Positions 25,631 to 33,647 of a DNA stretch of 45,171 nt are shown piece after piece. Under the pieces are notes generated by a model. That model searched no databases, had not been told where the DNA came from, and was given only the letters and a program-made list of their open reading frames with translations. The stretch spans positions 1-45,171 of the forward strand of contig JAPKXT010000211.1 of NCBI GenBank assembly GCA_026394695.1, given 5' to 3'. The DNA comes from Methanoregula sp. Its GTDB lineage: Archaea > Halobacteriota > Methanomicrobia > Methanomicrobiales > Methanospirillaceae. The stretch's first letter is position 1, and each line of letters opens with the position of its first letter. Position numbers and translations under genes: made by a program.

Positions 25631-26131
25631 ATGCGAGCCTATGCTGTCATGCTACTGATCATCCTTTCTGCCAGCATGGTGGTTCCTGTAATGGCTGCTA
25701 ATGAGGACCGCTACAGTTATATCACTGTACAGGATATCCAGGTCCAACTCGATAACGGCAGTGCTGTCATCCATGTGAATTATAAGGTTGAGGAAAACAC
25801 GCGTTTTATCTTTTTTTTACTGGGCAAACAGGATCTCAAGAACAAACTTATGAGAATTCTTAATTATCAGGATGCCAAAATAAATCGGATCGATCTTTCC
25901 AGTGCAGATTTTACCGTTGAAGATGCATCGTTATCATACGGTAACGGGATCTACTGGTACCCGTCACATACCTTCAATATTGCAATTCCCCTGCTTTCCG
26001 TCAAGTCCCCCCAGGCAGTAAAAAACTTTACGATGACAAAAGAGTTCCCCGGGGGAATGGGTTATTTTGCCACAGATACCCGTATCGTGCAATCGGATGT
26101 AAATAATATTACGATACCCAAGGAAAAATAA
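25631..26131 (+). CDS. Exported protein of unknown function
   Basis: A 166-residue protein with a clear signal peptide (MRAYAVMLLIILSASMVVPV, likely cut after VMAA near residue 23). The mature part is beta-rich (YSYITVQDIQVQLDNGSAVI, VNYKVEENTRFIFFLLGK) and has no cysteine and no second membrane helix, so it is probably released or surface-attached. I do not recognise the family. The start is supported by a TATA box at the leaderless distance. Transcribed alone, 126 bases after alba. Confidence 0.7.
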   Translation: MRAYAVMLLIILSASMVVPVMAANEDRYSYITVQDIQVQLDNGSAVIHVNYKVEENTRFIFFLLGKQDLKNKLMRILNYQDAKINRIDLSSADFTVEDASLSYGNGIYWYPSHTFNIAIPLLSVKSPQAVKNFTMTKEFPGGMGYFATDTRIVQSDVNNITIPKEK

Positions 26132-26588
26132 CCGTATTAGTTTTTTAGTTTTTCCGAAGGAAGTAATATCAAAGGACTTTTTTAACCGTTTGATAGTTTC
26201 CCTGAAGGAAAGACAGCATGAAGCAGATATGGTGTTCTCCACACTTTTTCCCCGATTATTATTAATTCAATGACATTTTGTAAGGATTCTGTCAGGAAAC
26301 AAATCTCGTTCGTTCTGGTGTCACATGGCACCTCCCCCGGAACATCCCAAGGCAAAGTTGTTTTTTTATCACACTCATAAGCACTACACCCGCCACCATC
26401 TCTCAAAAGAAGTTTCGAACTTCGTGTATCGGGTGGCAACCGCCATCGTATCCGTGAGTCAGAACACATTTCGACGTAGCCCGGCACCACTACTCCGACT
26501 TTTAAAAAAATCCTGCAGGAACAAAATATGTCACGCTTTTACACCGACCAATAAAAAATAAAAAAATCACACACCATGTCAGGAACTC
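26132..26588. other. Intergenic region, no confident gene
   Basis: This 457-base stretch separates two converging genes. T-rich sequence at 26140-26152 probably ends the exported-protein transcript. On the minus strand a box (TTTTTTTAAAAG, near 26501-26512) is followed by a frame of up to 102 codons starting GTG 26490 or ATG 26469 with several Cys and Arg codons and no recognisable domain. It could be an orphan small gene, a non-coding RNA or chance; I do not call it. Confidence 0.4.
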
Positions 26589-27722
26589 TTACATGACCTC
26601 AATAATTTCCTGCTTTCTGAGTTCTGACAACTTTTTTGTAACAAAATACTGGACAATAACCCCGGCAATTGCAGAAAAAATGCCAAGGATCGTGAAGGTC
26701 AGGATATTCATTGCCGAAACATCTGTGGAGAGTGGAAATTCCGGAAGGCCACTCACCGAAATGATATACACGCTTGCACTATAGAGGATGAGACCGAGGG
26801 CAATAACAAAGAAGGGAAAAACGATCACTTTTCCAAGTCCGTCGCGTTCATTTGCGTACACATCGATGATGATACCAACTGAAGTTACAAGACCTGCGAT
26901 GATAAGCCATTCAATTGAACCAAAGATAAAAGTCATCAGGTAAAGTAGAATACCCAGACTATTGTCAGTTGAATAAAATTTAAGGACGTTAATAAAGCCA
27001 TTGGTAAATCCAATGATAATTAGGAGGATTGTTGTTGTATAGGTGACAAACGAGAACCGTCCACGTGAAAGTGATGCCCGGAGTGCATCAATGATGCTAT
27101 GGACTATCTCATCGAACCCAAATCCCTTATAAAGCAGAAAACATCCAATGACGCCTACCACAATGATGGTTGCCACACCCGGATAATCGAGCAGGTAGGC
27201 GGTTGCATAGAGCATCATTGCAAGGCCAAGGGGTATGAAGACCATGCGGGAGACCTTCGGGTCATCAAGGAATTTCTTTAAGATATAATACGTGCCTTCA
27301 AGATTAGGCATCTGGTTTACAATCACCCTGCGGATGCTGGATACCGGGATCCTGGACTGGATAATCGGTATGACATACTCATCTTCTGCACCATCGGTCA
27401 CAAGGATACAATTGGTTGCCTGGGTTTCATGTATTACCTGTTCAAGTGAGGCAGCAATCCTGCGGTCTCCATCGATCATGTGGAGATGATTTCCGGCAAC
27501 CACCGCTATTGCCACCTCTTCTCCTTTTGCCGTCAGTTCATCGTAAATTTTGACTGCTGAAAATATTGCGTTGATATCGGAATCTTCTGGGTCAGCAAGC
27601 GCTAACGTATTTGCAGCCATCAGACATGCTGCACGACCGATGGCCGGGCTTTCAACGTTTGCCTTCCAGCCGATATCATCGTCTCGATCAACACTCAGGA
27701 CTAATGTTCGTCCAACAGTCAT
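26589..27722 (-). CDS. DUF373 family membrane protein
   Basis: A 377-residue protein. The N-terminal half (about 1-155) is soluble, begins RTLVLSVDRDDDIG and contains VAIAVVAGNHLHMIDGDRRIAASL and CILVTDGAEDEYVIP, the pattern of the archaeal DUF373 family. The C-terminal half has about six to seven membrane helices (from MVFIPLGLAMMLYATAYLL on) and ends with a basic cytoplasmic tail. Function unknown; the acidic DRDDD and DGAEDE motifs could bind metal or nucleotide. Start at ATG 27722. Last gene of a minus-strand run that begins with ftsZ. Confidence 0.85.
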   Translation of the reverse strand: MTVGRTLVLSVDRDDDIGWKANVESPAIGRAACLMAANTLALADPEDSDINAIFSAVKIYDELTAKGEEVAIAVVAGNHLHMIDGDRRIAASLEQVIHETQATNCILVTDGAEDEYVIPIIQSRIPVSSIRRVIVNQMPNLEGTYYILKKFLDDPKVSRMVFIPLGLAMMLYATAYLLDYPGVATIIVVGVIGCFLLYKGFGFDEIVHSIIDALRASLSRGRFSFVTYTTTILLIIIGFTNGFINVLKFYSTDNSLGILLYLMTFIFGSIEWLIIAGLVTSVGIIIDVYANERDGLGKVIVFPFFVIALGLILYSASVYIISVSGLPEFPLSTDVSAMNILTFTILGIFSAIAGVIVQYFVTKKLSELRKQEIIEVM

Positions 27723-27923
27723 TACTACTATAAACCCCCAACTGACAGCAACTTTATTGTTAAATTCCTCTTATACGGGCTCCGTTTGGTAATCTCCAAA
27801 TGACCGCGCACATGAGGGAATAACATTGCGTAAATAATTAGCAGATTATCCTTATAATTGTAATGACGAATGAGAGGGGGGTGTATGTGGGGGTATAATC
27901 ACCCATCGACCATTGAGATCCAC

Positions 27924-27941
27924 CAACAGAAGCGCATGGTG
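27924..27941 (+). repeat. Imperfect direct repeat, copy 1
   Basis: CAACAGAAGCGCATGGTG. A second copy with 16 of 18 bases identical lies at 28244-28261, on the other side of a small membrane-protein gene. Confidence 0.45.
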
Positions 27942-27977
27942 TGGCTCTCTATTGACTGTAAGTTACTCCTACACCCC

Positions 27978-28193
27978 TTAAAGCCAACAAGCCGGGAATA
28001 AACTCTTATAAATTTTGTACACGGAATAGACCACCATCAAAATGAATACCAGGGCAATAACGATCACAATTGGCTCAACCTGGAATGCAGGCAACGATGA
28101 GAGAAATAAAATATACAACAGCATTCCAGAAGAAATTATGAGAACGAACAAATAACCCCCAACTTCCAGAAACGACGGACAATCATCAGACAT
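27978..28193 (-). CDS. Small membrane protein, two TM helices
   Basis: A 71-residue hydrophobic protein with two membrane segments (about 12-32 and 40-62) and an acidic N-terminus (MSDDCPSF), ending YKIYKSLFPACWL. A TATA-like CATAAAACC on the minus strand lies about 25 bases before the ATG, so the transcript may be leaderless. No family recognised. It is flanked on both sides by copies of an 18-base repeat and sits between the DUF373 gene and another small membrane-protein gene, all on the same strand. Confidence 0.5.
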   Translation of the reverse strand: MSDDCPSFLEVGGYLFVLIISSGMLLYILFLSSLPAFQVEPIVIVIALVFILMVVYSVYKIYKSLFPACWL

Positions 28194-28514
28194 GATAAAG
28201 TGTATTTTTTTTGACGGTTTTATGTTCTTCTACTTCAACCCGTCAACAGAAACGCACGGTGAGTGGCAGCCGGTTACATCCTCCCGTATTTATCCACCTT
28301 TATGAGGTGAATGCAACCACCACGGCCTTCCCACTCCCCTCACTTTGGACATTCCGGTCCTTTGCAGGGCACCAGGGCAGAATTGAAGTCCGGCTTCAGG
28401 TAATTCTTGATTATTGAGTTTTTCTCCGAGCACCACAGAGTAACCATGATCCGGATCTTTGACCGTGCCCTGATAATGTAGTGGTCGGGGTGGAGTGAAA
28501 GTGAAAAAGAGGGA
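28194..28514. other. Intergenic region carrying repeat copy 2
   Basis: About 320 bases with a minus-strand TATA-like box near 28215-28222 for the downstream small gene and the second copy of the 18-base repeat. Short frames on both strands lack ribosome sites or domain features. Confidence 0.45.
28244..28261 (+). repeat. Imperfect direct repeat, copy 2
   Basis: CAACAGAAACGCACGGTG, matching 16 of 18 bases of the copy at 27924-27941 in the same orientation, 320 bases apart. Confidence 0.45.
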
Positions 28515-28847
28515 TTATGATTTGTCGCCAAGTGCCAGTTTAAGCGCAGATTCCGTGTCCTTATAACGCTGGTAGGCATGAGACCGTCCCATTACCCGGA
28601 GAAACGCCCATATAACCCCGATAATAAGGATCAGAAGACCGAATAAAAACAGGAATGATGCGAGAAATAGACCGACAATCCCAATAATTATGAGGATGCC
28701 CGGACCAAAAAGGCTTATTGAAATTTCATAATTTTCCTTTGCAGTATTGTACTCATTCCGTAACTCAATTTTATGATTATAGGCATCCTGTTCTTCCGAG
28801 TATAACTTCTTCCAGTCCGCATCCGGGATTTCTGGTACATCCAGCAT
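28515..28847 (-). CDS. Small protein with N-terminal helix and two TM segments
   Basis: A 110-residue protein. The first 40 residues are charged and likely helical (MLDVPEIPDADWKKLYSEEQ, then NEYNTAKENYE), followed by two adjacent hydrophobic helices (about 46-66 and 67-86, rich in Gly, Ile, Leu, Phe) and a basic, polar tail (MGRSHAYQRYKDTESAL). The topology suggests a hairpin in the membrane with both ends in the cytoplasm. No family recognised. It lies 64 bases downstream of the coiled-coil gene on the same strand, beyond a T-tract, so it may have its own promoter. Confidence 0.65.
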   Translation of the reverse strand: MLDVPEIPDADWKKLYSEEQDAYNHKIELRNEYNTAKENYEISISLFGPGILIIIGIVGLFLASFLFLFGLLILIIGVIWAFLRVMGRSHAYQRYKDTESALKLALGDKS

Positions 28848-28900
28848 AGTTCCCTGATTATATTCTGATGAAGATAAAATGCTTGTTAATTAAATTAAAA

Positions 28901-28909
28901 TAAAAAAAA
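28901..28909 (-). terminator. U-tract terminator after coiled-coil gene
   Basis: On the minus strand eight T follow the stop codon of the coiled-coil gene by only a few bases, a typical archaeal termination signal. Confidence 0.55.
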
Positions 28910-28911
28910 GA

Positions 28912-29772
28912 TCAGATAAGTTTTGAGCGCTGGAGGAGCAATATATCATCGGTGGTAAGTTTTTCTCCTGCCCGGAAGTTCTTGAAGAGACTCTCTGCTT
29001 CTTTTCTTACCGCCTTTTGTTCTTTTGTGACCTTGACCTTCTTTGTCTTCTTACGCAGGCCGGAAATTACCTTATCATAATCCCGGAGTTCCTTTTGACA
29101 GGCAATGAAGAACTTGTGTTCGGAATCTGCAGATTCCTGTGCTTCGACAAAACTCTTGTGTGAAGCATCTGCTGCCTCACGTGATTTGTCTGCCTTCCTA
29201 TAGGAGTCAACCATGAGGTCATGATGTTTCTGGGCAAGCTCAGCGAATTCGGTTACTTTTGCATGAAGATCGGAGGCCAGTTTCCGAAAATCACGGGCTT
29301 CCGTAATCTTGGTACGTATCTCCTTGTTCTGCTCGAGTTCGGCTTCCTGCTCCCGCACCTGAGCAACCATCTGCTTGATCTTTTCGATCAGTTCCCGCTC
29401 TTTGTCCGTTGTAAAGACTTCGGTCTGCTGGCGGTACTCCATAAATTCAATCTGTTTCTGGAGTTCCTTGACCCCCCGGTTCTTCAGGGTTCCGTGCTCT
29501 TTTTTGAACGATTCAATCTCTTCAAACAGGACGTTGGCCTTATCATTAAAGTCATTGCGTTGCCCTTTTAAGTCAAGGACATCCTGGTTGTATTTATCCC
29601 GGAGATCTTTGTTCTTTTGCGCATCTTCCACAAACTCCCGTGTCTGGTTGTTGAGTGCGTTACGTTCCCGGGCGGACTTGCTTGCGGCGGCATTGAGTTC
29701 GTTGCGGCGGTTTTTGTGCTCTTCAGACTCGGCGAGAATCTTCTTTCTTTTTTCCATCAGGTCATTCAACAT
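28912..29772 (-). CDS. Coiled-coil protein, COG1340-like
   Basis: A 286-residue, highly charged protein predicted to be coiled-coil over most of its length (about residues 1-235, rich in Lys, Glu, Arg, Gln and Asn), with a basic linker (LRKKTKKVKVTKEQK) and a conserved-looking C-terminal block ending GEKLTTDDILLLQRSKLI. This layout matches the archaeal COG1340 coiled-coil proteins, whose cellular role is not established. The ATG at 29772 follows GGAGTGG by six bases. It lies 577 bases downstream of ftsZ on the same strand. No membrane segment or nucleotide-binding motif. Confidence 0.85.
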   Translation of the reverse strand: MLNDLMEKRKKILAESEEHKNRRNELNAAASKSARERNALNNQTREFVEDAQKNKDLRDKYNQDVLDLKGQRNDFNDKANVLFEEIESFKKEHGTLKNRGVKELQKQIEFMEYRQQTEVFTTDKERELIEKIKQMVAQVREQEAELEQNKEIRTKITEARDFRKLASDLHAKVTEFAELAQKHHDLMVDSYRKADKSREAADASHKSFVEAQESADSEHKFFIACQKELRDYDKVISGLRKKTKKVKVTKEQKAVRKEAESLFKNFRAGEKLTTDDILLLQRSKLI

Positions 29773-30349
29773 GCGTTACCACTCCTCATCGATTCCCAGG
29801 CTTGGGGGCAGATGTAGTATGCTGGAGGTAAAAACTTCCAAAAGAGTGAATAGATGACCCTTTTGATTCTCTCACATGACAACTCTGCATACAGGATGCA
29901 GGACGAAAAACACCAGAAATGAATATTAACGCAGAATTCAGATAAGACCCCGGAACGAAGTCTTTGTTCAACACTCTGTTCATGATGTTCAACTCCCGAT
30001 ACCGGGACGGACCAGATCACGTGGTGTCGTCCCCATCCTCCCAGCGAAGGACTGGTCGAATGTACTATATTTTAAAGGCGCGGGGAATTATTAAGTGTTT
30101 CGCCGTTTCTACGGAGAAAATGCACGGGGTACCACGATCTGGGAGAAGGTCAGATCCGAAAATGCCGTTTTCTTTAACAATTACAAAAAGGGGTTTATCT
30201 AAAGGAGTAACCCTTAACTCCCTTAAGTTATCCGATTTTTACCAACTTTTCTGCTGGCATTGGTCCGGATGAACCATCTGTTTCCCGAAATTTCCGGGAG
30301 AATGCTTGAGTGGAACTTTTTAATTTACAGTGCTTGTGCGTGGTTGTGA
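29773..30349. other. Long intergenic region between ftsZ and coiled-coil gene
   Basis: About 577 bases with no convincing gene. Seen here: three TGTTCA copies at 29965-29991, a short hairpin TGCAT/ATGCA at 29887-29901, an AT box TATATTTTAAAGG near 30065-30076 (plus strand), and a CTTAAG-rich segment near 30205-30230. The length would accommodate regulatory sites or a small RNA. Plus-strand frames across it lack ribosome sites. Confidence 0.45.
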
Positions 30350-31519
30350 TTAACCGACCCATTCCAGGACGCCGCCGCCACTGGGCTGGTCCCTGCCGCT
30401 GCTTCTCCTGCTCTGGGGCATCTCAACCGCTTTTGGGTTTGAGCGCTTGTTCTCAATGTCTGCAATCATGGTTTTGTAGGACTGGCGTGTCCCGAGGATC
30501 TGCGCGCTCTTGACACCGGTCATGATAGCGAGCACACGGATCTTGCCCTCCATGTCGTTCCTGACCCGGGCTCCCCAGATAACATCTGCATGAGGATCAA
30601 GCTCATAGGTAAGCGAAGTTGCAACCTCTTCTGCATCCTGCAGCGTAAGGTCAGTTCCTCCTGTAATGTGGATGAGACTTCCGGTTGCGCCGCGGTAGTC
30701 AATATCAAGCATCGGATTGCTCAGGCATTCACGGACAACGCTTTCTGCCTTGTTCTGCTGTTTGCTTTCGCCAACAAGCATGACAGCAACGCCGCCCTTG
30801 GACATGATCGCCCGGACATCGGCATAGTCAATGTTAATGAGTGATGGTTCCGTGATTGTTTCCGAAATACCCTTAACGGTTTCACCAATGAGCTGGTCCA
30901 TTACAGAAAATGCCTGGCCCAAGGGCAGGTTCGGAACGAAGTTCTTCAACCGGTTGTTATCAAGGACAATAACTGAGTCTGATGCGGCTGCAAGTGCCTC
31001 GAGACCTTCTTCAGCACGGATCAGGCGTGCTTTTTCAACCTGGAACGGGTAGCTGACCATGCCGACTACGATTGCACCCTGCTCCTTTGCAATTGATGCA
31101 ACAACTGGAGCGGAACCGGTACCGGTACCTCCTCCCATACCTGCTGTGATGAAAACCAGATCGGCAGATTCAAGGACTGCTTCAAGTGTCGGGCGTGCCA
31201 TCTCGGCTGCGCGCTTGCCGACATCCGGATATCCACCGGCACCGAGGCCTTTGGTCAGGGATTTGCCAATGAGGATACGTTTATCGGCTTGGATCATGTC
31301 CAGATGCTGCTTGTCCGTGTTGATTGCAATCGTTTCTGCACCGGAAACACCCATGTGGTGGATGCGGTTCACGGTATTGTTACCTGCTCCACCACAACCC
31401 ACAATAACGATTCGTGGCTGGCCGACAAAGTCATCTTCCATTGCGTTCGCTGAATTTGGTTTATTCAGCTCTTTTTCAAGTTCGGCGTTTTTTAACGCAT
31501 CATTAATAATACTCTGCAT
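30350..31519 (-). CDS. ftsZ: Cell division protein FtsZ
   Basis: A 389-residue FtsZ. The N-terminal extension of about 34 residues precedes the GTPase domain with IVGCGGAGNNTVNR, the tubulin signature GMGGGTGTGSAP (127-138) and the synergy-loop NIDYADV (229-235) that completes the active site of the neighbouring subunit. The C-terminal linker is short and Arg/Ser/Pro-rich and ends GGGVLEWVG, a likely partner-binding tail. It polymerises with GTP to form the division ring. GAGAGGGT lies before the ATG at 31519, only 10 bases after the stop of an RHH regulator gene, so the two form an operon. Confidence 0.97.
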   Translation of the reverse strand: MQSIINDALKNAELEKELNKPNSANAMEDDFVGQPRIVIVGCGGAGNNTVNRIHHMGVSGAETIAINTDKQHLDMIQADKRILIGKSLTKGLGAGGYPDVGKRAAEMARPTLEAVLESADLVFITAGMGGGTGTGSAPVVASIAKEQGAIVVGMVSYPFQVEKARLIRAEEGLEALAAASDSVIVLDNNRLKNFVPNLPLGQAFSVMDQLIGETVKGISETITEPSLINIDYADVRAIMSKGGVAVMLVGESKQQNKAESVVRECLSNPMLDIDYRGATGSLIHITGGTDLTLQDAEEVATSLTYELDPHADVIWGARVRNDMEGKIRVLAIMTGVKSAQILGTRQSYKTMIADIENKRSNPKAVEMPQSRRSSGRDQPSGGGVLEWVG

Positions 31520-31529
31520 GTTTACCCTC

Positions 31530-31709
31530 TCAAACCTTGAATGAAACCTGGTCGCTATCCTTCAAGACACGACTTGCACGTTTTTCAACAAGTTCACGGA
31601 CCGCTGCCCGGACAGCTTCTGATACATTGGGATATTCCCCGGAGTTGACCATCTGCTGGAGCAGATAGATTTGCTGTTCTGGTAACCGGAGCGTGATTCT
31701 CTGCATCAT
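31530..31709 (-). CDS. cdrS: Ribbon-helix-helix regulator, CdrS-like
   Basis: A 59-residue DNA-binding protein. The ribbon is QRITLRLPEQQI, followed by helix-turn-helix 'LLQQMVNSGEYPNVSEAVRA' and AVREL, a standard RHH dimer fold. In sequence and position, directly upstream of ftsZ, it resembles the haloarchaeal CdrS regulator that controls ftsZ2 and cell division; orthology here is inferred. Start codon uncertain: ATG 31709 or 31706 fits the family (MMQRITL); upstream in-frame ATGs at 31724 and 31751 would add up to 14 atypical residues and run into the putative operator. Likely autoregulatory through the repeats at 31726-31786. Confidence 0.8.
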   Translation of the reverse strand: MMQRITLRLPEQQIYLLQQMVNSGEYPNVSEAVRAAVRELVEKRASRVLKDSDQVSFKV

Positions 31710-31725
31710 CGTTGTATCTCTCATT

Positions 31726-31786
31726 TCTGACACATGTCTGTCATCTGTCATTCATATGTCAGACAAAGAGAACACTTGTGTCTGAC
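31726..31786. promoter_or_regulatory. Cluster of TGTC(T/A)GA-type sites, putative RHH operator
   Basis: On the plus strand the segment contains TCTGACA (31726), TGTCTGTCA (31735), ATCTGTCA (31743), TGTCAGACA (31757) and TGTGTCTGAC (31777). The last two form a perfect 8-base inverted repeat, GTCAGACA/TGTCTGAC, at 31758-31786 with a 13-base centre. The cluster lies between the minus-strand TATA box and the RHH start, where a bound repressor would block initiation or early elongation. Confidence 0.65.
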
Positions 31787-31818
31787 TTAACCAGATGATC
31801 CAAACTATTACAGATAAT

Positions 31819-31827
31819 GTATAAAAA
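31819..31827 (-). promoter_or_regulatory. TATA box of the RHH-ftsZ operon
   Basis: TTTTTATAC on the minus strand would start transcription near 31797, about 10 bases before the outer arm of the inverted repeat. Confidence 0.55.
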
Positions 31828-31908
31828 CTTTCTTCTTTGCTTTTTGTAAGTCTCTCAAAACACATTTAAGACAGCCAATCCAAGTAATTTGAAAAAGAGG
31901 GGATTTAA

Positions 31909-32910
31909 ATGATTATTGACTTTCCAGAACGGGAGGTTCATGGCGGTACCGGAAAGCGGCAGCGCGAGAAAACCCAAAAAACGGTGCTGGATTTCAGCGC
32001 GAGTACAAATCCCTTCGCTCCCTTGTTCGAGTGGCATTGTGATCCCGAACTCCTTGCATATTACCCTGATGACAGGTACACGCAGTTAAAAACCTGTATC
32101 GCATCTGCTTTCCACCGTCCTTCTGATGAAATATGTGTAGGGAATGGGTCAATTGAGATCATCAGGGTGTTCTGTTCAGTCGTGTTTAAGGGAGATAAAA
32201 AATATTTTTATACACAATCCCCCACTTTTGGGGAATATGCGTTGTCTGCCCGACTTGCCGGGGCAAACCGGGTAAGTAATTCCGGAAATGCCGACGTGTC
32301 GTTTATATGCAACCCAAACAACCCGACCGGTATTCTGCTGAAAAAACCTGAGATGAACTGCCATCTTGAAGACATGAAATCCCATGGAGGGCTACTTTTT
32401 AGTGACGAGGCATTTATTGAACTGGCGGATCCTGCACAGAGCATGGTGGATGTGCGTGACCCGGATCTCTTCGTGCTGCATTCTCTCACGAAAAGTTTTT
32501 CAATTCCCGGCATCCGCTTCGGGTACGGTTTTGGCGATCCGGACCTTATTGATAAAATTGAGATCGCCCGACCCCCATGGAGCGTGAATACATTTGCAGA
32601 GGCATATGCACTGGAAGCGTTCCGGCACTTGCATGAACTCACAGCATCGCGTGCCGCGATCACACAGGAACGTGAATGGCTCGCATCTGAGATTGACGCC
32701 ATGGGCCTGCACTGCAATCCCTCATCTGCCAATTACCTCCTCGTGGAATGTTGGCGGGATGTTACATCGTTCTGTGCCGCACTTGAACAACAGGATATTC
32801 TCGTCCGCGACTGCACATCATTTGGTTTACCCACCTGCATTCGTGTAGCAGTGCGGACACGAGAGGAAAACTGTATCCTTACCGAGGCACTATCAGCATG
32901 CATGCACTGA
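31909..32910 (+). CDS. cobD: Threonine-phosphate decarboxylase / histidinol-phosphate aminotransferase-like (CobD)
   Basis: A 333-residue PLP enzyme of aminotransferase fold type I. The N-terminal HGG and DFSASTNPFAP are typical of CobD, with FICNPNNPTG, DEAFIEL and the PLP-binding Lys195 in LTKSFSIPGIRFGY. CobD makes aminopropanol phosphate for the lower part of the cobamide side chain. Assignment to CobD rather than HisC rests on the HGG/ASTNP start and on the overlap with cobY. GAGGGG precedes the ATG; a TATA-like CATTTAAG lies near 31862-31870. Overlaps cobY by 13 bases. Confidence 0.88.
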   Translation: MIIDFPEREVHGGTGKRQREKTQKTVLDFSASTNPFAPLFEWHCDPELLAYYPDDRYTQLKTCIASAFHRPSDEICVGNGSIEIIRVFCSVVFKGDKKYFYTQSPTFGEYALSARLAGANRVSNSGNADVSFICNPNNPTGILLKKPEMNCHLEDMKSHGGLLFSDEAFIELADPAQSMVDVRDPDLFVLHSLTKSFSIPGIRFGYGFGDPDLIDKIEIARPPWSVNTFAEAYALEAFRHLHELTASRAAITQEREWLASEIDAMGLHCNPSSANYLLVECWRDVTSFCAALEQQDILVRDCTSFGLPTCIRVAVRTREENCILTEALSACMH

Positions 32911-33527
32911 TTATGGCCGGGGGCACCGGCAGCCGGCTGAACCGGGGAGAAAAACCCCTCATTTCAATCTGTGGACGACCGATGATTGCCTACGTGATTG
33001 AGGCGTTCTCAGCAGCCGGGTTTGAACCGGTTGTGGCCGCGTCACCAAAGACTCCCATGACCATGAACTGGTGCCGGGCACAGGGTATAGTATTCTGCAA
33101 GACCGATGGCGGGGGTTTCGTCGAAGATATGATTAGTGCAGTAAAAACCCTGGAGGAACATCACCCGCTTTTTGTCTGTGTATCTGATATCCCCTGCATC
33201 AGTACGGGAATTATCCAGCGAATTGCCGATTCATATCATCAATCGGGAAAAGATGCCTGTTCAGCATGGGTTCCGGCTGGACGTATTCATGCAGGCATCG
33301 GGGGTATGTCCTGCCGTCAACAGGTTAACGGGGTTGAGGCATGCCCGGCCGGCGTAAATATTCTCCGGGGTGATCTCATTGAACAGCCCCAGGATGAACT
33401 ACAGGTCCTTATCAGCGATCCAGGACTTGCCCTGAACGTCAATACACCTGCAGATCTTGCACGGGCTGAAGATTTTCTTAAAACTGCAATTTTAACAATA
33501 CATTCCCGGGTCCTGCACATTCCCTGA
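32898..33527 (+). CDS. cobY: Adenosylcobinamide-phosphate guanylyltransferase CobY
   Basis: A 209-residue nucleotidyltransferase. The N-terminal ALIMAGGTGSRLNRGEKPL is the signature of the MobA/CobY/GlmU-like fold, followed by VCVSDIPCIS (metal-binding Asp) and the C-terminal NVNTPADLARAEDFL. In archaea CobY replaces the bacterial CobU in attaching GMP to cobinamide phosphate. The overlap with cobD supports cobamide biosynthesis over molybdenum cofactor. Start ATG 32898 lies inside the end of cobD, indicating coupled translation. Cobamides are needed for the methyltransferases of methanogenesis. Confidence 0.9.
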   Translation: MHALIMAGGTGSRLNRGEKPLISICGRPMIAYVIEAFSAAGFEPVVAASPKTPMTMNWCRAQGIVFCKTDGGGFVEDMISAVKTLEEHHPLFVCVSDIPCISTGIIQRIADSYHQSGKDACSAWVPAGRIHAGIGGMSCRQQVNGVEACPAGVNILRGDLIEQPQDELQVLISDPGLALNVNTPADLARAEDFLKTAILTIHSRVLHIP

Positions 33528-33647
33528 TCATTGAAGTCCGCGCAGGATCAAACATCCCAATCTGTGCCCCAGCACTCAAAATAAGCGCAATCCTGTCATA
33601 TTTGGCAGGAATGCATATTAAGGGGCATAACCCAAGATCTCTATATT

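Noticed and set aside
29964..30272. A 102-codon plus-strand frame in the gap after ftsZ
   Set aside because: No ribosome site or promoter at the right distance and no protein-like pattern.
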